From assembly GCA_018266735.1 (NCBI GenBank), contig JAFDZT010000001.1, positions 124,001 to 188,000 on the forward strand: a DNA stretch of 64,000 nucleotides. Reading direction: 5' to 3'. The DNA comes from Bacteroidota bacterium (GTDB taxonomy: Bacteria; Bacteroidota; Ignavibacteria; Kapaibacteriales; Kapaibacteriaceae). Shown here in pieces: positions 37,748 to 45,482 of this stretch (position 1 is the stretch's first letter; the number at the start of each line of letters is the position of its first letter). Under the pieces are notes generated by a model that was given only the letters and a program-made list of their open reading frames with translations, was not told the DNA's origin and searched no databases. The position numbers and the translations under genes were made by a program.

Positions 37748-39382
37748 ATGACTATGGCCGATCAGCAAAGTTTCATCGTCACTGCCCGTAAATGGCGTCC
37801 ACTGAAGTTCTCGGACGTTGTCGGGCAAGAACACATCACCACTACCCTCAAGAATGCGATCAAAAGCGATCGCATTCACCATGCCTATCTCTTCACGGGT
37901 CCGCGGGGGGTCGGCAAGACAACCTGTGCCCGCATTCTCGCTCGCGCCGTGAATTGCCCGAATGCCGTCGATTTCGAACCTTGCAACCAGTGCCAGACAT
38001 GCACGGATATGCTCGAGGGTCGGAGCGTCGACATCATCGAGATCGACGGAGCATCGAACAACTCTGTTGACGATGTCCGCAAACTCCGCGACAACGCCAA
38101 ATATGCCCCGATGAGCGGCCGGTACAAAATGTACATCATCGATGAAGTGCATATGCTGTCGACGGCGGCATTCAATGCCCTGCTCAAAACACTCGAAGAA
38201 CCGCCTCCGCACTTGATCTTCGTGTTTGCAACGACTGAGATCCACAAAGTGCCGGCAACCATCCTCAGTCGGTGCCAGCGCTACGATTTCCGTCGGATGG
38301 AGATCGACACGATCGTGCAGCAGTTACAACACATTGCCTCGAACGAAGGCATCACGATCGACGACGGATCTCTCGTGGCCGTTGCAAAGAAGGCCGACGG
38401 CTCAATGCGCGACGCCCAATCGATCTTCGACCAAGTGGTCGCCTTTTGCGGGATGACCATTCGCTATGCCGATGTGAGCATGGCCCTGCACTTGATCGAT
38501 CTGGATTTCTACTTCGGTCTGTCGGAGGCCGTTCGAGAGCACGACGTGCAGCGGATGTTCGACATGGCCCGACAGGTGATCGGTCGGGGATACGACCTTC
38601 AGGAATGCCTGATCGGTCTGCTCGAGCATTTCCGGAACATCCTTACCGTGATCGCCACGAAGGGGACACAACTGATCGATGCATCGCAGGCCGACCGAGA
38701 GCGATACGCCGCAGAGGCGGCCCTTTTCACGAAGGCCGACGTTGTTCGGATCATGACGTTGATCTCGCAGGGCGAGGCCATCCTCCGTCAGAACCCACCG
38801 CAGCCCCGCATCCGCTTCGAATTCACGCTGGTGCAGTTGGCCACCATGGACAGCACGATCGAACTGAGCGACCTTCTCAAACGACTTGGAACGGCGAACG
38901 CCGGCTTGGGGCCGGGGTCCCCTAGCCGCCCTTTTGAACGTTCGGCACCCGCCCCGACGGTGCGTGCTGAATCCCCCGCGACCGCTCCATTGAGTGTTTC
39001 TTCTCTGTCGGCGGCGAACATCGCTCTGCGCTGGGATGCGTTTCTTGAGACGCTTCCGGAGACCCTCGTCTTCATCAAAGGCGTGTCGAAACAGGCCGCC
39101 ATGCTGACGATCGAGTTCACGGATGTAGGTGTGCTATTACGACCGCATGCCGACGTCCTCTATCACCAGCTCGAGGGTCGTATCGCCGCACTGAAATCAC
39201 ACTTGAAACAGTTCTTTGGCGCACCGCTGGGAGTCCAGCTCTTTCCGGTAGACACCACGGTCGCCGAAACCTCGTCAACCGATCCCAACGGCGCTCCCGC
39301 TCTTCTCCCGGAAGACCTTCTGCCCATCGAACGATCGATCGTCGAGCTGTTCCATGCGCGAAGAGTGGTCAGCAGAGGGTGA
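37748..39382 (+). CDS. dnaX: DNA polymerase III subunit gamma/tau
   Basis: The clamp-loader ATPase of the replisome, 544 residues from the ATG at 37748 (an ATG two codons later is equivalent). Walker A GPRGVGKTT lies at 51-59, the zinc module uses Cys70, Cys79, Cys82 and Cys85, and Walker B with DEVH is at 132-135. The sensor arginine is in LSRCQRYDF near 178. The collar domain follows, then a Pro/Ala/Ser-rich linker (about 395-450) and a short tau-like tail. Translation from the far upstream ATG at 37652 would run through the divergent gene and is rejected. Confidence 0.97.
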   Translation: MTMADQQSFIVTARKWRPLKFSDVVGQEHITTTLKNAIKSDRIHHAYLFTGPRGVGKTTCARILARAVNCPNAVDFEPCNQCQTCTDMLEGRSVDIIEIDGASNNSVDDVRKLRDNAKYAPMSGRYKMYIIDEVHMLSTAAFNALLKTLEEPPPHLIFVFATTEIHKVPATILSRCQRYDFRRMEIDTIVQQLQHIASNEGITIDDGSLVAVAKKADGSMRDAQSIFDQVVAFCGMTIRYADVSMALHLIDLDFYFGLSEAVREHDVQRMFDMARQVIGRGYDLQECLIGLLEHFRNILTVIATKGTQLIDASQADRERYAAEAALFTKADVVRIMTLISQGEAILRQNPPQPRIRFEFTLVQLATMDSTIELSDLLKRLGTANAGLGPGSPSRPFERSAPAPTVRAESPATAPLSVSSLSAANIALRWDAFLETLPETLVFIKGVSKQAAMLTIEFTDVGVLLRPHADVLYHQLEGRIAALKSHLKQFFGAPLGVQLFPVDTTVAETSSTDPNGAPALLPEDLLPIERSIVELFHARRVVSRG

Positions 39383-39387
39383 ACTTG

Positions 39388-39429
39388 TCACTTGTCACTT
39401 GTCACTTGTCACTTGTCACTTGTCACTTG
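39388..39429 (+). repeat. Tandem heptamer repeat, six copies of TCACTTG
   Basis: Six perfect copies of the 7-bp unit TCACTTG follow directly after the dnaX stop (39380-39382), with a partial copy on the left. The array ends 13 bp before the bcp start codon. It is open in all frames and creates a spurious LVTCHLS-type reading frame. Heptameric arrays can vary in length by slippage and here would change the dnaX-bcp spacing. Confidence 0.95.
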
Positions 39430-39442
39430 TAACTCAACTCCA

Positions 39443-39901
39443 ATGCTTGCTCCTCTCTTCTCCGCCCCCACCGACTCCAACGGCACCTTCACGCTCAGCG
39501 AAGCTCGCGGCTCGTGGCTTGTGCTGTACTTCTACCCGAAGGACGACACGAGCGGCTGTACGGCCGAGGCTTGTGATTTTCGCGACAACATGAACCGTCT
39601 CAAGCGGAAGAAGGTGCGCGTGGTTGGCGTGAGTCCCGATTCTCCAAAGAAGCACGATAAGTTCAAGCTCAAGTACGAACTGAACTTTCCGCTTGTGAGC
39701 GACGAGGACCATGCGATCTGCGAGGCATATGGTGTGTGGAAGGAGAAGTCCATGTACGGCCGCAAGTACATGGGCGTGGAGCGTACGACCTTCATCATCG
39801 ACCCCAAGGGCAACATCGCGCATACGTTCGCAAAGGTCAGCGTGCCGGGTCATGTGGATGCCATCCTTGCCACCCTCAAAGAACTTGGGGCCCTTGCGTG
39901 A
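39443..39901 (+). CDS. bcp: Thioredoxin-dependent peroxiredoxin (Bcp/PrxQ type)
   Basis: A thiol peroxidase reducing H2O2 and organic hydroperoxides; 152 residues. The ATG at 39443 is chosen because the longer frame only translates the heptamer repeat. The peroxidatic Cys39 (in SGCTAEAC; usual TPGCT) and resolving Cys44 have the PrxQ five-residue spacing. The YPKDDTSG strand before it and the later GVSPDSPKKHDKF and RTTFIIDPKG segments are typical. The N-terminus is slightly shorter than usual. The stop overlaps the GTG start of the TatD gene. Confidence 0.94.
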   Translation: MLAPLFSAPTDSNGTFTLSEARGSWLVLYFYPKDDTSGCTAEACDFRDNMNRLKRKKVRVVGVSPDSPKKHDKFKLKYELNFPLVSDEDHAICEAYGVWKEKSMYGRKYMGVERTTFIIDPKGNIAHTFAKVSVPGHVDAILATLKELGALA

Positions 39902-41442
39902 TCGACACCCATGCCCATATCGACACCGAGGCCTTCGAAGCCGATCGGAACGAGATGCTCGAACGTGCGTGGGCAGCAGGTCTCACGGCCATCATCATCC
40001 CTGCCATCAAGGCCGTGGACTTCGCGCATTTGCGAGCGGTGGTGGCCTCCGACCCACGGATCTTTCGTGGCGCCGGTATCCATCCGCATCATGTGGGCGA
40101 GGTGGAGAAGGAGGTCTTGACGGAAGTGGAGCAAGACTGTACAGACCCCAAGGTGGTGGCCGTTGGTGAGATCGGTCTGGACTATTACTACGACTTCTGT
40201 CCGCCCGACATTCAGAAGTGGTATTTTCGTGAGCAGCTTCGCATTGCGAAACGTTGCAACAAGCCTGTGATCGTGCACAACCGGGAATCGGACGAAGACC
40301 TCCTGCGCATCATCGAGGAAGAGCAGGATGGCTCGCTACGCGGGGTTCTGCATTGTTTCTCGAGCGACACGTCGGTACTCGACCGAGCCATCGCCCTTGG
40401 CATGCATGTTTCGTTCACAGGCAATATCACGTTCAAGAGATCGACGTTGGATGAGGTTGTCCGATCGGTACCGGCAGATCGATTCATGATCGAGACCGAT
40501 TCGCCCTACATCACGCCGGTACCGCATCGCGGAAAACGAAACGAGCCATCATACGTTCGCCTTACGGCGGAAAAAATTGCGGAGATACGTTCCATGTCCT
40601 ATCAGGAAGTGATCGAAACGACAACTGCCACGGCACGAAAGCTCTTCGGCCTTCTGTTGGTCCTTGCCATTGTCGTCTTGACGGCGCAAGCGCAGCCGAC
40701 CAAACCCAATGAAGACGATTACGAAACGGATCAGTCGTACGACAATGCCTTTGCGACCTACGTTGCAGACTCGGTGGCATGGTCCAAATGGATCAAGCCG
40801 AAGAAGTTCGGCTTCGGTATCGTGATCGGCTCGAACACTGTTGTCGAGAACCAGACCTACACGCAGAAGTTCGTTCCATCAGACACGACGTATCCGTACA
40901 CCTACGACTCGACACTCATCGGCAAGTCTCGATCCTTCTCTTACAACGGTCTTGCAGCCTTTGGTGCGCAAGCAACCTACAGCCTCACGGATCGCATCAC
41001 GCTCGAAGCATCCTACTTCTTCTCAAAGAACAACCAGCCCATTGAACAAGGTCTGGACCCGATCACGTATCACATTGTGAATCTCGGCGGGTACTACAAC
41101 CTCAACCCCTATGCTAAAGTGAATTTCCACTTGAATGGTGGCCTGTCGTATGTGGCTAGTAGCGACGGGACCAATTCCAGTTCACGCATCGGGGTGAATC
41201 TCGGACCTGCCATGTCCGTCAACATTCCGTCACCCGTTGGGTTGTTCGTCCCCACCTTCGTCGTGCGATTCAACGTCATGTTCGGTACCACGAAGGATCA
41301 AGTGGTCGCCAGATACCGCGATAAGAATGGCGGACCGATCTACAATCCCGGCACCACAGAAGAAGCAGGCATTGATAAGGCAGACGTGACCACGATCTAT
41401 TCGTTGCCCCACCTTACCCTCACCTGGTATCCAAAGTTCTAA
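39898..41442 (+). CDS. TatD-family metal-dependent hydrolase fused in frame to an outer-membrane barrel protein
   Basis: One frame of 514 codons starts at GTG 39898 (overlapping the bcp stop). Residues 1-252 are a complete TatD nuclease: H5xH7, Glu91 in GEIGLDY, His127, His152 and Asp201 in ETDSPY, ending in the normal family C-terminus ATARKLFGL. There is no stop. The frame continues directly with LLVLAIVVLTAQAQ, which is a signal-peptide core with a cleavage site at about 265, and then about 248 residues of alternating beta-strands of an outer-membrane barrel. An internal ATG (residue 233) with its own SD could express the barrel alone. Either a true fusion, nested genes, or a sequence error that removed a stop. 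Confidence 0.85.
   Translation: MIDTHAHIDTEAFEADRNEMLERAWAAGLTAIIIPAIKAVDFAHLRAVVASDPRIFRGAGIHPHHVGEVEKEVLTEVEQDCTDPKVVAVGEIGLDYYYDFCPPDIQKWYFREQLRIAKRCNKPVIVHNRESDEDLLRIIEEEQDGSLRGVLHCFSSDTSVLDRAIALGMHVSFTGNITFKRSTLDEVVRSVPADRFMIETDSPYITPVPHRGKRNEPSYVRLTAEKIAEIRSMSYQEVIETTTATARKLFGLLLVLAIVVLTAQAQPTKPNEDDYETDQSYDNAFATYVADSVAWSKWIKPKKFGFGIVIGSNTVVENQTYTQKFVPSDTTYPYTYDSTLIGKSRSFSYNGLAAFGAQATYSLTDRITLEASYFFSKNNQPIEQGLDPITYHIVNLGGYYNLNPYAKVNFHLNGGLSYVASSDGTNSSSRIGVNLGPAMSVNIPSPVGLFVPTFVVRFNVMFGTTKDQVVARYRDKNGGPIYNPGTTEEAGIDKADVTTIYSLPHLTLTWYPKF
40581..40596 (+). promoter_or_regulatory. Internal ribosome-binding site and ATG for the barrel protein
   Basis: GGAG (40581-40584) lies 9 nt before ATG 40594, in frame inside tatD. 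Translation from here gives a 282-residue protein whose first about 33 residues (SYQEVIE, then ARKLFG, then a hydrophobic core and AQA) form a plausible signal peptide. The last TatD helix and the signal peptide n-region would thus be the same codons. Confidence 0.5.
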
Positions 41443-41444
41443 CG

Positions 41445-42065
41445 ATGCTCACCATCCTTCACGGAACGGCACTTGAACAGGACATTGCGCGTGTGCGGTC
41501 ATCCACGACGCCCATCGGTGCCTTCCGTCAAGCCGTGCACCGTATCGGTCTGCATTTGGCCGTCGAGGTCTCGAAACACTTGCCGGCACGCCAGATCGAA
41601 GTGACGACACCGTTGGAACGCACATCGGGTACGATGATCGACGGCGATGTGGTGTTGATGCCCGTGCTGCGCGCCGGTCTTGGACTGCTCGACCCTTTCC
41701 TGCAGGTCTTGCCCGATGCCTCGGTTGGCTACATCGGGCTCAAACGCGATGAAGTGTCCCTTGAAGCGCGTGAGTACTACAAGAACTTCCCACCGCTGTC
41801 GACGTCGACAACGGCCATCATCCTTGATCCTATGCTGGCGACGGGCGGAAGCATGACGGCCGTGCTCGATCATTTGCGATCGACCCCCCTTCGCGAGATC
41901 CTCATCGCCTGCCTTATCGCCGCACCGGAAGGCATCAACTGTGTGCAGAGCGCGTACCCGACCACGAAGCTCTTCGTGGCCACGCAAGATCGGTGTTTGA
42001 ACGAGCACGGCTATATCGTGCCGGGCTTGGGAGATGCCGGCGATCGGCTGTTTGGAACGACGTAG
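41445..42065 (+). CDS. upp: Uracil phosphoribosyltransferase
   Basis: The pyrimidine salvage enzyme making UMP from uracil and PRPP; 206 residues, normal length. The PRPP-binding loop is DPMLATGGSM near residue 127 and the uracil-binding C-terminal region is GYIVPGLGDAGDRLFGT. The N-terminal RVLRAGLGL-type segment (MPVLRAGLGLLDPFLQ) is present. It starts 2 bp after the barrel stop, so it is in the same plus-strand run. Confidence 0.96.
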   Translation: MLTILHGTALEQDIARVRSSTTPIGAFRQAVHRIGLHLAVEVSKHLPARQIEVTTPLERTSGTMIDGDVVLMPVLRAGLGLLDPFLQVLPDASVGYIGLKRDEVSLEAREYYKNFPPLSTSTTAIILDPMLATGGSMTAVLDHLRSTPLREILIACLIAAPEGINCVQSAYPTTKLFVATQDRCLNEHGYIVPGLGDAGDRLFGTT

Positions 42066-42129
42066 TTCGCTGTTCTCTTAGGACAAAAATCATTTCTGGC
42101 AAGTTGAATTCAATTGTAAGTTCGAGCGA

Positions 42130-42345
42130 ATGGAGGATACGATCATGACAATATTCGAATTCGGGCGCCACAAGGTGCCCTTCGCAGACATCCACGACAT
42201 CAACGTGGTGTATAAGTATCACGACAACGAGATCTACGTCGATCTCGAACTCAATGGTGGAGCTCAATTGAGCTTGAACCTGCCAGACTCGCTCACATTC
42301 ATGGAGCAGTTCATTCGAAAGATCAGAGAAGAGAAGAACGCCTGA
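42130..42345 (+). CDS. Small unknown protein, 66 or 71 aa
   Basis: A short acidic protein with two beta-strand-rich stretches (IFEFGRHKVPF, DNEIYVDLEL) and a C-terminal helix (LTFMEQFIRKIREEK). I do not recognise it. Two starts are possible: ATG 42130, 5 nt after a TAAGTTCG element, or ATG 42145, preceded at 8 nt by GGAGG (42132-42136). The strong SD favours 42145. The 3' end overlaps the convergent aminotransferase gene by 23 bp. Amino-acid composition and the SD make it a credible gene. Confidence 0.7.
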   Translation: MEDTIMTIFEFGRHKVPFADIHDINVVYKYHDNEIYVDLELNGGAQLSLNLPDSLTFMEQFIRKIREEKNA

Positions 42346-43513
42346 TCTCGAGTTCGGTGCTGAGTGCCCGCACAAGGGCATCGATGTCGTGTTGTTCCGT
42401 GTGTGCATGCACACTGAATCGCAGGATCGGCCGATCCAGCCATCGATGGACGACCACTTCAATGGCGTGATCGTCGTACAATCGCTCTTTCAATGCATCC
42501 GTGTCCACCTCGGGCAAAAGCACCATTCCCATCTGCAATACATCGTCCGCCTCTTGTGTGAACAAGGGGTGGACGTTCGGTATTGTACATAGCGCACGCA
42601 CGCCATACGCGCGAAGCTCCCTGGCTTTTCGTTGCACCTCAGGCCAGTTCTGCTCCTTCATCCATGTAAGGGCCGCAGGAACCGTCAGAAAGGCGGCAAG
42701 GTCGCGAGTTCCCAAGAACTCGTGCGTATCGGTCAAATAGCTTCCCGTTGCGAAGCGAGGATCGATCGTTGCTCCCTTCCAGGGATATCCATTCCAACCC
42801 CAGCTCACGACGAGCGGATCCATGATCTGCTCGAGTTCTTTTCGCACGTAGAGGAATGCGGATCCCTTGGGAGTGCACATCCACTTGTGACAGTTGGCCG
42901 TGTAGATATCCGCCCCGAGTGCATGCAGGTCGAGATCGAGATGACCCGGCACATGCGACCCATCGATGAACGTAAGGATGCCTCTCTCGCGTGCGCGTCG
43001 GATCAGTCCTTCGACGGGGAGCACGATACCCGTCGGCGACGTGATGTGACTCAGGAACAGCACCTTCGTTCGCTCTGTCACGCCCGCCCAGATGATCTCC
43101 TCTAGTTCTGCCTTCGATGGAACCGGTATCGGTATGTGCTGCCGCACCAAGCGAACACCACGGTCTTCGTGATAGAACTTCCATGCATGCTCGCAGGCAC
43201 CATACTCATGATCTGTGGTGAGCACTTCGTCGCCGGGCTCAAGGTGCAATGCGTGGACGCCAACGTTCACCCCATAGGTGCTGTTGACCACGTAGACCAA
43301 CTCGTTCGCATCACAACCCACGTACGATGCCAATGCGGCTCGCGCACTGCGCAAGAGCGATGGTGCTTCGCGGAAGAACAGCACCGGCTGACGTTCCAGT
43401 CGGTCCTGCCACTCCTGATACACCCGATGAAGCAAGTGCGGCGTTGCACCGAACGATCCATGATTCAGAAAGATCACGTTCGGGTCAAGCAGAAAGTCCT
43501 TCTTTGCAAGCAC
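42323..43513 (-). CDS. Class V aminotransferase family protein (isopenicillin-N-epimerase-like)
   Basis: A 396-residue PLP-dependent fold-type I enzyme. The N-terminus FLNHGSFGATP and the segment VYVVNSTYGVNVG are typical. The PLP Asp is in TFIDGSHVPG, and the Schiff-base lysine is in YTANCHKWMCTPKG. These patterns fit the CefD/isopenicillin-N-epimerase and cysteine-desulfurase-like branch; no desulfurase active-site Cys loop is recognisable. Substrate unknown. It is the last gene of the five-gene minus run starting at 51757, 10 bp after the OmpA-like gene. Confidence 0.9.
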   Translation of the reverse strand: MLAKKDFLLDPNVIFLNHGSFGATPHLLHRVYQEWQDRLERQPVLFFREAPSLLRSARAALASYVGCDANELVYVVNSTYGVNVGVHALHLEPGDEVLTTDHEYGACEHAWKFYHEDRGVRLVRQHIPIPVPSKAELEEIIWAGVTERTKVLFLSHITSPTGIVLPVEGLIRRARERGILTFIDGSHVPGHLDLDLHALGADIYTANCHKWMCTPKGSAFLYVRKELEQIMDPLVVSWGWNGYPWKGATIDPRFATGSYLTDTHEFLGTRDLAAFLTVPAALTWMKEQNWPEVQRKARELRAYGVRALCTIPNVHPLFTQEADDVLQMGMVLLPEVDTDALKERLYDDHAIEVVVHRWLDRPILRFSVHAHTEQHDIDALVRALSTELEIRRSSLL

Positions 43514-43523
43514 GGGCAGCTCC

Positions 43524-45482
43524 TTAGTCGGCGATCACGGCGCGAACCGATCTGTTCGCGATGCGACCCATTGGTGTTGCATTCGAGGTCGCCGTTGATG
43601 GTTCGATCACGATCGCAACATCCCGCTCGGAAAGGCCCAACAATCGCAATGCAGCCTGCGCACGCGAACGCTGAAGCTGCACATTGTGTTCGGGATCACC
43701 AAGATCGTCGGCACCAGGATACAATGTGATCTTCTTGCCCTTCTTCCTTGCCGCCTTCACTGCCGCCACGGCATCTTGGTCGATGGCGTAGAACGATCCT
43801 TCGTCGAAGCCGAAGTATCCGATCATCACGGAATTCTTCGATGTGGCCGACAGATGGCGGAGCACGAAGAGCGTGTCTCTCACGGTGGATAGTGCTGTTG
43901 GTCGAAGCAGAGCAGTTGTGCCCGCACGTTGGGAACGTCCATCTGTATCGGTGACCATGCTCGACGCAGCGATCTCCACTGGTTCGCGCTGAAGTTGCTG
44001 TGGCATCAAGACCAACGTTTTGAACTCGCCATCACCCTGCAAAGGCGACGTGCGGCCATTCACCTCTGCATGCGTATCGATCGTGCATGGACCTGCTTCG
44101 CACACCAACGTGGTCACGACGTTCACCGACACCGGTCGGTAGGAACGATGCGAATGCAGTGTGTCGACGTCAACAACATCATCACCGCCATCCACATCGA
44201 TCCGAACAAATCGTTGCTCTTCCAAGAGCTGCGGATGAGTCGGCACATTGGTCGATGGTCTCGCTGCGATCGACACTCGCTGTGCTTGCACTTCGAGAAG
44301 ATCCGCCACATGCAGGATGCGCTTCTTTGCCAATGCAGGATCTTCATCGCTCGATGAAGAACCCGTGATCGCGAGCCGCACCGAACGATGTGCAGCCAAC
44401 CATGATCGCAATGCGGCTATGGTCCGGCGCTGATCGGCGTTGCCGACCGCCCCATCGTCCAGCAGATCGGTCGCATCCTTCTTGAAGAACAGCAACGGCG
44501 CGGCCTGATACCGGAACACCGTGTCCTGCATCTCGATGCATGGCACATCAAGTGTATCACCTGCCGCAACGATGGTACTGCCGACAACGATGGAGATCCC
44601 TGCTTCCAGACGATGCTCCACGGCGATCACCGGCGGCGGTGGCGGAGGAGGTGGAGGCGGTGGCGGTGGCGGTGGTGGCGGAGGAGGTGGAGGTGGAGGC
44701 GGTGGTGGCGAGGCAGCGGGGATATTCCATTGCACCATGGCACCGATGCGCATCGAGTTCGCTGACCACGTGATGTCCTTTACCACAGAGCTCAACGCCA
44801 TGGAATACGTGAATGCCGGAGAGATCGTGAGTCCACGTGCAACATCGATATCGTACCGAATGCCCATGGTGAGGGCCGTGTAGAGTCCGGATGCATTGGG
44901 GATCGAACCGCTCGACGTGTTCCGCACACGCTGTCCGTTCTCGAACGTGTAGTCGGACGACGAAGGATCGATCAGTGTTTGCGATTGCGTGTACGACGAG
45001 GCAAGGGGCAGGGCGGCAAGGAGACCGATCCTGACCTTGAGTGCTTCGACACTTGGAATGGCAAGTGCCACATAGGGCTCGATGCCAAGTGGCATATAGG
45101 TCGTCTCGGTCGTATGCTCCACCGTGCCCTTGGTCACCGTGGAACCGTTGATGATGTTGCCAACGAACTCTTGTTCCGTGAGCGTGGCATTCAACATCGA
45201 CCAGGATAGATCGGCACCAACGCGATACGGCAGACCGAACAACGTTCCGTCGGGACGGAGTTCGATCCCTGCAAGCGCAGACAGACCGAATCCCGTTCCA
45301 CCGGTGAACTCAACACAACAGTTCGGTACACCCGGCAATTGCGTGAAGGAGGACGAGTGTAGGTTCGGACCAGCATAGAGTCCGCCATGCAGGAACAGAT
45401 CGGTCAGTGCCGGCTCGTCGGCACGAACACCAGCGACGGCGAGGACAAGACATAGGAAGACGGCGTGTGGTCTGATCATCAA
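43524..45482 (-). CDS. Outer-membrane protein with 26-proline linker and OmpA-like C-terminus
   Basis: A 652-residue protein with a signal peptide of about 21 residues (GVRADE). Residues about 25-255 are a beta-barrel-like region ending IGAMVQWNIPAA. A run of 26 consecutive prolines follows, then two OmpA-like modules: a weaker one at about 320-430 and a clear one near the end, with ITLYPGADDLGDPEHN followed by L...RA, the N..L...R diaminopimelate-binding pattern. This suggests an outer-membrane barrel tethered to peptidoglycan by a stiff linker. Its start overlaps the stop of the beta-propeller gene by 4 bp, so the two are made together. Confidence 0.88.
   Translation of the reverse strand: MMIRPHAVFLCLVLAVAGVRADEPALTDLFLHGGLYAGPNLHSSSFTQLPGVPNCCVEFTGGTGFGLSALAGIELRPDGTLFGLPYRVGADLSWSMLNATLTEQEFVGNIINGSTVTKGTVEHTTETTYMPLGIEPYVALAIPSVEALKVRIGLLAALPLASSYTQSQTLIDPSSSDYTFENGQRVRNTSSGSIPNASGLYTALTMGIRYDIDVARGLTISPAFTYSMALSSVVKDITWSANSMRIGAMVQWNIPAASPPPPPPPPPPPPPPPPPPPPPPPPPPVIAVEHRLEAGISIVVGSTIVAAGDTLDVPCIEMQDTVFRYQAAPLLFFKKDATDLLDDGAVGNADQRRTIAALRSWLAAHRSVRLAITGSSSSDEDPALAKKRILHVADLLEVQAQRVSIAARPSTNVPTHPQLLEEQRFVRIDVDGGDDVVDVDTLHSHRSYRPVSVNVVTTLVCEAGPCTIDTHAEVNGRTSPLQGDGEFKTLVLMPQQLQREPVEIAASSMVTDTDGRSQRAGTTALLRPTALSTVRDTLFVLRHLSATSKNSVMIGYFGFDEGSFYAIDQDAVAAVKAARKKGKKITLYPGADDLGDPEHNVQLQRSRAQAALRLLGLSERDVAIVIEPSTATSNATPMGRIANRSVRAVIAD
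44631..44708 (-). repeat. Low-complexity polyproline tract, 26 codons
   Basis: Twenty-six consecutive CCN codons on the minus strand, with mixed third bases (C, T, A and G), so the tract is kept at the protein level rather than as a simple DNA repeat. It would need EF-P for translation. Confidence 0.95.

Noticed and set aside
39354..39442. Heptamer array as a CRISPR or as the N-terminus of the peroxiredoxin
   Set aside because: Units are 7 bp with no spacers, so it is not CRISPR. Translating it only gives repeated LVTCHLS, not a peroxiredoxin N-terminus.
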